From Tolypothrix bouteillei VB521301 (lineage in GTDB: Bacteria > Cyanobacteriota > Cyanobacteriia > Cyanobacteriales > Nostocaceae): a stretch of 64,000 nucleotides of DNA. Shown one piece after another: positions 17,969-24,956 of this stretch (positions are counted from its first letter, which is position 1; each line of letters starts with the position of its first letter). The position numbers and the translations under genes were made by a program. Under the pieces are notes generated by a model that ran no database searches, was not told the DNA's origin, and saw only the letters and a list, made by a program, of their open reading frames with translations. The stretch is taken from the NCBI RefSeq assembly GCF_000760695.4, contig NZ_JHEG04000001.1:124001-188000 (forward strand), in the 5' to 3' direction.

Positions 17969-18598
17969 ATGACAGCTACTTTATCTAGGTATCAGCGGAT
18001 TCAAAAAATTGTTGCATCCCTGCGGACTTTCTCTCGCATGGATGAAGCCGAAATGAAAACTGTTAATCTTCATGGGGGATCGAGAGTACCTTAATGATGT
18101 TGCAATATCGCCTGAAAGCAAAGCCAAATCATCCCGGTATAGAGGTCATTAAACATTACGGTGATTTGCCGTTCGTGGAATGCTATGCGAGGCTATTGAA
18201 TCAAGTATTTATGAACGTGTTAAGCAATGCGATCGATTCTTTGGAATCCATCGGCACAACCAATTCTATAGAACAGTCATTACCAAACAATCAAGGGTTT
18301 CTGACAAACCCAATTATTACCATTGTCACCGAACAAGTCGATCGCGATTGCGTTGAAATCCGGATTGTAGATAATTGTAGATAATGGTCCCGGTATGCCA
18401 GAGTCGGTTCGCCAACGCTTGTTCGATCTCTTCTTCACGACAAAACCTGTAGGCAAAGGAACGGGTATGGGCTTATCAATTAGCTATCAAATTGCCACCG
18501 AAATACACGGGGGGTCGCTTTTGTGCAGGTCAGAACTCGGACAGGGAGCGGAATTTATCATCCGCGTGCCAATTCGGCAACAATTAACTGACTGGTAG
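17969..18598 (+). pseudogene. decayed sensor histidine kinase
   Basis: Three adjacent frames rebuild the C-terminal half of a kinase: RIQKIVASLRTFSRMDEAEM (end of the dimerisation helices), then the N-box NVLSNAIDSLE, then DNGPGMPE and the G2 box GKGTGMGLSIS ending in IIRVPI. The first break (about 18075-18080) is a one-base loss in a G run. The second (about 18365-18385) is an exact 10-bp tandem duplication (TTGTAGATAA twice) that disrupts IVDNGPG. The H-box and sensor domains are missing. A dead kinase. Confidence 0.85.
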
Positions 18599-18688
18599 CG
18601 ATGGGTGACCCATTCCGTACAACCTTGAAAAACAATTGTGAAAATGCTTGGAATTAAACTCCCATGACTTTGCTGTAAATTTTTAAAA

Positions 18689-18707
18689 CCCGACAAAAAT
18701 TGTCGGG
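18689..18707. other. hairpin upstream of thrC
   Basis: Perfect 8-bp stem CCCGACAA / TTGTCGGG with a 3-nt loop, 73 bp before the threonine synthase start. There is no T-run after it on the + strand; on the minus strand TTTTAAAAATTT follows. It may end residual kinase transcripts or act in the thrC leader; the sequence does not decide. Confidence 0.4.
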
Positions 18708-18780
18708 TATGTTTGACTGGTATTTTTGCTCGTGTTACTATCAAAACCACAGTTGACGGACATTCAGGGAAGGCTGACTT

Positions 18781-20085
18781 ATGACACAGGCGACAACCAC
18801 TCATACCCAAACAAACACAGGCACTTTTAAATCCTTGAAATGTAAGGAGTGTAGTGCGGAGTACGAACTCCAAGCCCTTCACGTGTGTGAGTTCTGTTTC
18901 GGTCCATTGGAAGTCACCTATGATTACAGCTCCCTTCGGTCTAAGGTCACCCGTGAAACAATTCAAGCCGGTCCCAACTCTATTTGGCGCTACCGTCACT
19001 TTTTGCCTGTCGCCAGCGAAAATCCAATTGATGTGGGAACTGGTATGACCCCACTGGTTCGTTCCCAACGCTTGGCACGTCGCCTCGGTCTGAACAAACT
19101 GTATATCAAAAATGATGCCGTCAATATGCCCACCCTCAGCTTTAAAGATAGGGTGGTGTCAGTTGCTCTCACCAGAGCACGGGAATTAGGTTTCTCCACA
19201 GTTTCTTGTGCTAGTACCGGGAACTTGGCTAATTCTACTGCAGCGATCGCAGCACACGCCGGTTTAGATTGCTGTGTATTCATTCCTGCTGACTTGGAAG
19301 CCGGAAAAATCTTGGGTAGCTTGATTTACAGCCCAACCCTCATGGCTGTTAAAGGAAATTACGACCAAGTCAACCGTCTCTGTTCTGAAGTAGCAAATAC
19401 ACATGGATGGGGATTTGTCAATATCAACTTGCGTCCCTACTACTCAGAAGGTTCTAAAACACTCGGCTTTGAAGTGGCAGAACAATTAGGTTGGGAGTTA
19501 CCTGACCACATTGTCGCACCTTTGGCATCTGGTTCGCTATATACAAAAATTTACAAAGGTTTCCAAGAATTTGTAGAACTGGGTTTGGTGGAAGCCAAAA
19601 ACGTTAAATTTAGTGGCGCACAAGCAGAAGGATGTTCGCCCATCGCTCAAGCGTATAAGGAAGGACGCGACTTCATCAAACCAGTCAAACCAAATACTAT
19701 TGCCAAATCCATTGCGATCGGCAACCCAGCAGATGGTGTATATGCTATAGATATAGCGCACAAAACTGGTGGTAATATTGAGTCGGTGACAGATACCGAA
19801 ATCATCGAAGGCATCAAGCTGCTTGCAGAGACAGAAGGTATCTTCACAGAAACAGCAGGAGGGACAACCGTTGCCGTGCTCAAAAAACTGGTAGAAGCAG
19901 GCAAGATTGATCCCGATGAAACCACCGTGGTATACATTACCGGAAATGGTTTGAAAACCCAAGAAGCCGTACAGGGCTATATTGGAGAACCCTTAACCAT
20001 TGAGGCGAAGCTCGACAGCTTTGAAAGAGCTCTAGAGCGTTCTCGGACACTCGATCGCCTTGAATGGCAACAAGTCCTCGTCTAG
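18781..20085 (+). CDS. thrC: threonine synthase
   Basis: A 434-residue PLP enzyme that converts O-phosphohomoserine to threonine, the last step of threonine biosynthesis. The catalytic lysine lies in TLSFKDR (Lys122). The phosphate-binding loop is CASTGNLANSTAA, and a Gly-rich TETAGGTTVA loop is near the C-terminus. The N-terminus carries a rubredoxin-like zinc ribbon (Cys21, Cys24, Cys36, Cys39), typical of the class I long form of cyanobacteria and plants. The ATG is preceded by AAGG at 8 bp. An 84-bp heptamer-repeat spacer separates it from the MoaD-like gene on the same strand, a frequent pairing in this group. Confidence 0.95.
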   Translation: MTQATTTHTQTNTGTFKSLKCKECSAEYELQALHVCEFCFGPLEVTYDYSSLRSKVTRETIQAGPNSIWRYRHFLPVASENPIDVGTGMTPLVRSQRLARRLGLNKLYIKNDAVNMPTLSFKDRVVSVALTRARELGFSTVSCASTGNLANSTAAIAAHAGLDCCVFIPADLEAGKILGSLIYSPTLMAVKGNYDQVNRLCSEVANTHGWGFVNINLRPYYSEGSKTLGFEVAEQLGWELPDHIVAPLASGSLYTKIYKGFQEFVELGLVEAKNVKFSGAQAEGCSPIAQAYKEGRDFIKPVKPNTIAKSIAIGNPADGVYAIDIAHKTGGNIESVTDTEIIEGIKLLAETEGIFTETAGGTTVAVLKKLVEAGKIDPDETTVVYITGNGLKTQEAVQGYIGEPLTIEAKLDSFERALERSRTLDRLEWQQVLV

Positions 20086-20127
20086 TTATAAGTTAGTGGT
20101 TAGTTAGTGTTCGACTATCTAATAACC

Positions 20128-20167
20128 ACTAACAACTAACAACTAACAACTAACAATTAACAATTAA
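20128..20167. repeat. CTAACAA heptamer tandem repeat
   Basis: About five tandem CTAACAA/TTAACAA units. Together with the inverted GTTAGTGGTTAGTTAGTG at 20091-20109 they can form a long imperfect hairpin between thrC and the MoaD-like gene. Confidence 0.7.
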
Positions 20168-20169
20168 CC

Positions 20170-20445
20170 ATGTCTGTCAAAGTTTTAGTTCCTACTGCCC
20201 TTCAGAAGTTCACAAATAACCAAGCTGCCTTAGACTGTAATGGCAGTACCGTTGCCGAACTGTTCGATTCTTTAGAAAAGAACTGTCCCGGTATTAAATC
20301 TCGGTTATGTGATGACAGCGGACAACCGCGCCGATTTTTAAATTTGTACGTTAACAGTGAAGATATTCGCTTTTTGGATGGTACAGCTACACCATTGAAA
20401 GATGGTGATGAAGTGAGTATTGTTCCTGCAGTGGCTGGTGGTTAA
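20170..20445 (+). CDS. MoaD/ThiS-family ubiquitin-like sulfur carrier
   Basis: 91 residues with a beta-grasp pattern: [13 protein letters not shown], then a helix [21 protein letters not shown], then [15 protein letters not shown] and [16 protein letters not shown]. The C-terminal Gly-Gly is the site that is adenylated and thiocarboxylated in this family. Length and sequence resemble CysO-type carriers more than the 80-residue MoaD. Its position after thrC on the same strand suggests a role in sulfur-containing amino acid synthesis from phosphohomoserine or phosphoserine branch intermediates. This is inference; a molybdopterin role is less likely away from moa genes. Confidence 0.85.
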   Translation: MSVKVLVPTALQKFTNNQAALDCNGSTVAELFDSLEKNCPGIKSRLCDDSGQPRRFLNLYVNSEDIRFLDGTATPLKDGDEVSIVPAVAGG

Positions 20446-20447
20446 TA

Positions 20448-20663
20448 GCTAATGGCTAATGGCTAATTGCTAATGGTGAGTCCAGCCCTGCAGGCGGGTT
20501 TCCTGCCGTAGGGGACTGGCGAACCCGGAGGGCTAATAGTCGCTGGCAAAAAATAAGATATCTATGTTGTATGGTGGGCGGTTTTGCCCGCCTGAGCCTT
20601 ACCCACTGAAAAGGAAGGAAATACTCTCAAAGTCCCCCTTTTCAAGGGGGATTTAGGGGGATC
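20448..20663. repeat. cluster of dispersed intergenic repeats
   Basis: Three elements in a row. TGGCTAA heptamers (20448-20475). A 56-bp element with GCCCTGCAGGCGGGTTTCC and GGGGACTGGCGAACCCGGAG (20477-20532). A palindromic CCCCCTTTTCAAGGGGG followed by ATTTAGGGGGATC (20632-20663). All three are types seen repeatedly between cyanobacterial genes. Confidence 0.65.
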
Positions 20664-20728
20664 GGTAAAACTTTGATACATCACCAAAAACTTTTCAGAC
20701 ATCCTCTAATAACAGTCATTATGAATTT

Positions 20729-21820
20729 TTAACTCCATCCTTGCATTTCAACAAGTTCCATACACAATTCATTGATTTGTTCTAAGTCAGTTCGTTCGGG
20801 TAAAACAGAAACTTCGTATACCGTTTCCATTTGAGCAACTAAATCATCTGCCATTTTCATAAGTTGTTCGTAGGAATATTCGCCCCTAAGAATCGCTTTT
20901 AAATCTTCCGCATCACCAGCAATTTTCCGGTCTACAATGACTTCTCCTGTTTGCAAAATTTCTAGTCCACTGCGTAACAGCCTGATACAGTGCATTCCGT
21001 GTTTGAGGTCATAACCTGATTTTCGTTCCATTTCTGCTCTAGCAGGATTTCGATTTTCTTGCCAAGAGAGGTACGCTTTCCATTCTCTTAAAGCCACTTG
21101 ATAAGTTTGGCTTTTTTTCAGCAAGCGAATAAAATCTTTATGGCTGTTTGTTAATGTTTGCGTGTATTCTAAAGCTTCTTCAGCTAAGGGATACTGTTTG
21201 AGCACACCTTTAAAATCTATATCTGCTGTCAGCAGTTTATACAATTGTTCTGCTTCTTCTAGAAATTCAATCTTTCCTCTAATTAATTGATAAAGATACT
21301 CTAGAAAAGCGTGTAACTCATCTTTTGTGAGTGGTGCTTCATCTTCTATTCCATAATCACAAGGTAATGGTTTCTTTTGTGGTGGGTTAAGCAGCCACTT
21401 GCGATGAGTTTCCATCTTTTTAAGTTGGGCAAAGGCATAACCAGAATAAGTGTGTTTGACTTTCTTCGTTAAAAAGATTTTTCTATGATTGAGTAACTCT
21501 TGCCCGACAGTTGTTAAAACAGGGTATTTTCCCAACCATAATAATTCCAAGATATTGGGATTTGCTCCTGCTAGTAGCTGTAGCATTTTCCTAAGTTCAT
21601 ATATAACCGTGTCTTTATTTCCATCTAAAAATGGAAAGATACCCGGTTCGTCCCATCCACTCTCTTTTTGTTCAATGATGTCAAATCCTAAATAGTAATT
21701 TTTGTTTGCTACAAATACACCACGATAGTCATAATCTGACTCAGGTCTACTTAACCCATATCCGTGACTACCTGCTAGACCAATTAAAACAGTTCTTTTT
21801 TCAACTTCTATTCTTTCCAT
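20729..21820 (-). CDS. RlaP-type nucleotidyltransferase
   Basis: 363 residues. The N-terminus has the DNA polymerase beta superfamily signature GSHGYGLSRPESDYDYRG (Gly17, Ser18, Asp29, Asp31), and a helical region follows with KKVKHTYSGYAFAQLKKM and KHGMHCIRLLR. This matches the family first called YcgL and later RlaP, which comparative genomics linked to RNA repair alongside RtcB ligase, Ro60 and Y RNAs. It would transfer nucleotides to an RNA end. No ligase gene is adjacent. It is monocistronic, flanked by repeats. Y-RNA-like genes lie 15 kb away in this window, so a shared RNA-repair role is possible but unproven. Confidence 0.8.
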   Translation of the reverse strand: MERIEVEKRTVLIGLAGSHGYGLSRPESDYDYRGVFVANKNYYLGFDIIEQKESGWDEPGIFPFLDGNKDTVIYELRKMLQLLAGANPNILELLWLGKYPVLTTVGQELLNHRKIFLTKKVKHTYSGYAFAQLKKMETHRKWLLNPPQKKPLPCDYGIEDEAPLTKDELHAFLEYLYQLIRGKIEFLEEAEQLYKLLTADIDFKGVLKQYPLAEEALEYTQTLTNSHKDFIRLLKKSQTYQVALREWKAYLSWQENRNPARAEMERKSGYDLKHGMHCIRLLRSGLEILQTGEVIVDRKIAGDAEDLKAILRGEYSYEQLMKMADDLVAQMETVYEVSVLPERTDLEQINELCMELVEMQGWS

Positions 21821-21841
21821 ATATCAATCTTAATATAGCAG

Positions 21842-21911
21842 TCCTAAATGATTTACAAACACCTCTCCCTTGTCTCCCTTGTTTAGATCTCAAATAGGAT
21901 TGCTATATAAG
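21842..21911 (+). repeat. TCCTATTTGAGATC dispersed repeat, copy 2
   Basis: Starts TCCTAAATGATTTACAAACA and ends AGATCTCAAATAGGATTGCT. Nearly identical, in inverted orientation, to 17709-17787. Confidence 0.75.
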
Positions 21912-21933
21912 ATCTTTTCCAAGAATCGTCATA

Positions 21934-21954
21934 ACTACAATTGTAGTATATAAT
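21934..21954 (+). promoter_or_regulatory. palindromic operator beside a TATAAT box
   Basis: ACTACAATTGTAGT (21934-21947) is a perfect 14-bp palindrome containing TACAnnTGTA, the core bound by BlaI/CopY-type repressors in other bacteria. A consensus TATAAT follows at 21949-21954, 22 bp before the start codon of the MscS remnant. The arrangement looks like a repressed promoter that outlived its gene. The regulator identity is a guess. Confidence 0.4.
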
Positions 21955-21975
21955 AGTTACATAATTGAATTACCG

Positions 21976-22345
21976 TTGCAGGTTGTGAAAAACCTCGTTC
22001 TACCCCTTTTGATGCTGATAATTTTTGTTAAGAACGTCTTGAAGCTCGACGTTAAAGGGAATTTTCCCAAGCTAGTTGAAACGCTGTTCTGGATATCTGT
22101 TATCTATGCCTCTCTCTCACTGCTGAATGTGATTTTGTTTGAAAAAGCTGAGGCAAATACATGGCGAGCAAGGATGCCCAAACTGCCGATCGACCTTTCG
22201 CGGCTGTTGTTGGTACTGGTGGGGATCTCATTTGTGCTGGCGGCTGTCTGGGGTGCAGATTCGTCAACCAAGCTTGGGGCGTGAGATAAGTCAAATTATA
22301 GAAGCGCGAAGCAAAGCAGTCAGTATGGTTCAACGGGGAGAGTGA
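21976..22345 (+). pseudogene. MscS-type channel with internal deletion
   Basis: The 5' part encodes three hydrophobic segments ending in EKAEANTWRARMPKLPIDLSRLLLVLVGISFVLAAVWGAD, which matches the entry to the pore region of cyanobacterial MscS-like channels. The pore helix and beta domain are then missing. The next bases, in another frame, read REISQIIEARSKAVSMVQRGE to a TGA at 22343, which looks like the original C-terminus. The simplest explanation is a large deletion (breakpoint about 22258-22270) joining the two ends. The promoter-like element at 21934-21954 remains. Confidence 0.65.
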
Positions 22346-22403
22346 AAAATTTACTTGTATTTTCCCTAGCTTAACTTTTTAAGTACATACGTCATAACAG
22401 AGG

Positions 22404-23552
22404 TCACTGCTTGCTGCTTGCTTCAATTGTATGGATTTTGAGAAAATTTGTGCCTTGTGAATGTTTGGTAGGAATACCAGCCACAATCAGAATTTTATCC
22501 CCTGGTTCAACCCAACTGCGATCGCGCAAAATGTCCTCAACTTGTGCTGTCAATTCTTCAAAAGTCTCAACCTCGCGATTGAGTAACACGGGCTGCACTC
22601 CCCAGAAGAGGTTTAAACTCCGGTAAACTTTAGGGTGAGGTGTAAGCGCAATAATTGGCACTTTAGGACGTTCCCCTGCTGCTAACTGGGCTGTATAACC
22701 GCTACTTGTAAACGTAACGATGTAGCGTGGAGGTAGCACTTTGCAAATAGCATTGAGTCCCACGCTGAGTGCATGAGTGACATCCGTTTTTGCAGGTGGA
22801 TTGTTAAGAAATTCTATTTCTGCTTCTGTTTCTGTTGCAATTTTCACAAGCATTTGTACGCCTTCGACAGAAACCTCATTGCCCTCTAATTCACTTGAAA
22901 GCATCACTGCATCAGTCCCATCTGTAATGGCGTTGGCAATATCACTGGTTTCCGCACGAGTTGAATAGTTATGGATTGTGCTTTCTGGTATTTGTATTGC
23001 ACTAATAACCGGAATTCCTTGATGATTGCACAATCCGATAATGCGTTTTTGTAGCAGAGGAATTTTCTCCTGACACATCCCCATACCCAAATGGCTTGAT
23101 TCTATCATCACTGCATCGCATTCGTTGAGTATCTCTTCTAGATTGGCGATCGCATCAAGGTTTTCAATTTTAGCAACAACAGATGTATCGGCTGAACCTT
23201 TTTGCTGTAGTAAATTCTTGAAAACCCGGACATCCTCAGCACTCTTTATAAAACCTAGAGCAATGTAATCAACTTCTTGAGATAAACCAAACTCTAAATC
23301 TTGGATATCTTTATGAGTTAGAGAAGGTAATTGGGAACTTTGCAGTTCTTGTAGTAACGTTATGGGAGTCTCTAATTCCTCTGCGATTGAGCGAATCCTA
23401 GCAATTGTTTGAGCAAGAGCATCATAACTGCCATGAGAGAAATTAAGACAAGCTACGTTCATTCCAGCTTTTATCTTGCCCGCAATTGTCTCTCGCGAAC
23501 TAGCAGAACTAACGGTAGCGACAACTTTTGTTTGACGTGTTAATGGCTGCAT
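22404..23552 (-). CDS. pyruvate-kinase-like pseudoenzyme lacking the B domain
   Basis: 382 residues that follow pyruvate kinase A and C domains (TKVVATVSSASS, MNVACLNFSHGSY, LPSLTHKDIQDLEFGL, VVAKIENLDAIANLEEIL, LLQKRIIGLCNHQGIPVISA, then a C domain). Active kinases have 470-590 residues. Here the chain passes from ITLLQEL (residue 70) straight to LPSLTHKD (75), so the whole B domain (the active-site lid) is absent. The substrate Arg of MNVARLNFSHG is Cys35. The metal-binding RGDLG is replaced by ESSHLG (151-155), and the DGTDAVMLSGET loop is DGTDAVMLSSEL. Lys128 is kept. The ORF is intact, so it is probably expressed but not catalytic; a regulatory or ligand-binding role is possible. Confidence 0.82.
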   Translation of the reverse strand: MQPLTRQTKVVATVSSASSRETIAGKIKAGMNVACLNFSHGSYDALAQTIARIRSIAEELETPITLLQELQSSQLPSLTHKDIQDLEFGLSQEVDYIALGFIKSAEDVRVFKNLLQQKGSADTSVVAKIENLDAIANLEEILNECDAVMIESSHLGMGMCQEKIPLLQKRIIGLCNHQGIPVISAIQIPESTIHNYSTRAETSDIANAITDGTDAVMLSSELEGNEVSVEGVQMLVKIATETEAEIEFLNNPPAKTDVTHALSVGLNAICKVLPPRYIVTFTSSGYTAQLAAGERPKVPIIALTPHPKVYRSLNLFWGVQPVLLNREVETFEELTAQVEDILRDRSWVEPGDKILIVAGIPTKHSQGTNFLKIHTIEASSKQ

Positions 23553-24162
23553 AGAAATTGGTGAAACTTTGTAAAGAACTGTAATGAAGGAGCGATAAAA
23601 TCAGTTCTACACGCAGGTTTTCATCAGTTTCAACACAACTCAAGTCATGCCGAAACCATTTTGACAAGTGTACTTGACACTAGGGTAGTTGCTACTTTAT
23701 GGTGTAGAGTCGAGACCAAAGGCAATCGCTCTTTCCCAACAATGAGAGCGCAGCCTACGTATGGCGATTTCGGTTTTTTTGCCTCATCCGACACCGAATC
23801 ACATCTTACGTTTTGGCTTTCAGAACATCCATGCCTCTCTTATAGGCTAGCATCTTAATTCCATGTTCATCTACCGTATTTAAAGCTTTAAAGACTTCCA
23901 AATAAAAAATATTTAATTACTCCCTTCCCGCTCGAAGATTTCTTAATTAAATGAACCGCAGAGGCGCAGAGGACACAGAGGAAAGAGGAGAAGAAGATCG
24001 GTAGTCTTATGGCGGAAAGGGAGTAATTTATTCTCACAAGTTGGGTAAGCGTAAAATCGAGGCAAAGTTTGCTAACTGTAAACCAAAGAGATACAAGTTA
24101 TCAGTGAAAGCATCAAGTTGAGCTAAAAATGCGACAATAAGCCCATCTACGCAGGGACAAAG
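23553..24162. other. intergenic stretch with a GCAGAGGCGCAGAGG repeat
   Basis: 610 bp without a convincing gene; the longest + strand frame (23661-23858) has no recognisable features. A dispersed element with AACCGCAGAGGCGCAGAGGA lies at 23953-23988, a sequence met repeatedly in Nostocales intergenic DNA. Confidence 0.5.
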
Positions 24163-24906
24163 ATGAAATTTCTTGGAATTGACTTAGGCTGGAAATCTCA
24201 ACCTAGTGGCTTATGCTACCTAGAACTGACAGATGAAAAACTGCAAATCGTAGACTTAGATCGAAAAGAACTCATTACAGACATTCTCTCTTGGATTGAC
24301 TCGTGCCTCAAAGCAGAAGAACCTGCCATCATCGCTGTAGACGCACCTACCTTGATCCCCAATACAACCGGAAGTCGGTTACCCGATAAACTAACTCACA
24401 AATACTTTGGCAAATACCATGCAGGTTGCTATCCAGCAAATCTTAGCTTACCTTTTGCGGAGCGAACAGTAAATTTTGGATTGGAACTAGAAGCCCGTGG
24501 TTTTGAACACGCCCCAACCATTGAACCACAAAAATTAGGGAGATACCAAATTGAAGTTTTTCCCCATCCAGCTATCGTGCATCTCTTTAACTTAGAACGC
24601 ATCCTCAAATACAAAAAAGGACGCCTCAACGAACGTCGCGCAGAATTGATGAAACTTTATCATTACATCACCGATATCCTACCCGGACTCCATCCTCCTC
24701 TATGTCCTCTACGACTGTGCAGTTCATTTCTTCCAGAAATTCCCACTACAGGTGCAGCACTTAAAGAAACCGAAGACAAACTCGATAGCCTCATCTGTGC
24801 TTACGTAGCGGCTTACTGGTGGTACTGGGGAGAACAACGCAACCAAGTACTGGGCGATCGCACGACTGGTTACATTATCATCCCCAACAGAATCTTGGAT
24901 TCTTAG
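24163..24906 (+). CDS. DUF429 family protein (predicted RNase H-like fold)
   Basis: 247 residues. The opening MKFLGIDLGWKSQPSGLCYLEL is the first strand-turn-strand of an RNase H/actin-like fold with the first acidic residue (Asp7). IIAVDAPTLI gives the second (around residue 66). YQIEVFPHPAIVHLF and ETEDKLDSLICAYVAAYW contain the remaining conserved acidic positions. The family is predicted to be a nuclease, but its biochemical role is not established. It lies convergent with the phosphorylase gene, 50 bp apart. Confidence 0.85.
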   Translation: MKFLGIDLGWKSQPSGLCYLELTDEKLQIVDLDRKELITDILSWIDSCLKAEEPAIIAVDAPTLIPNTTGSRLPDKLTHKYFGKYHAGCYPANLSLPFAERTVNFGLELEARGFEHAPTIEPQKLGRYQIEVFPHPAIVHLFNLERILKYKKGRLNERRAELMKLYHYITDILPGLHPPLCPLRLCSSFLPEIPTTGAALKETEDKLDSLICAYVAAYWWYWGEQRNQVLGDRTTGYIIIPNRILDS

Positions 24907-24956
24907 ATTTTGGATGAGTGATTTAAAATCCACTCATCCACGCATTCAAAACTCTC

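Noticed and set aside
20128..20167. Possible CRISPR array from the regular CTAACAA units
   Set aside because: Units are 7 bp and directly tandem with no spacers; this is a heptamer tandem repeat. No cas genes are present.
23661..23858. 65-codon + strand frame between the pyruvate-kinase-like gene and DUF429
   Set aside because: No ribosome site, domain or plausible composition; probably chance.
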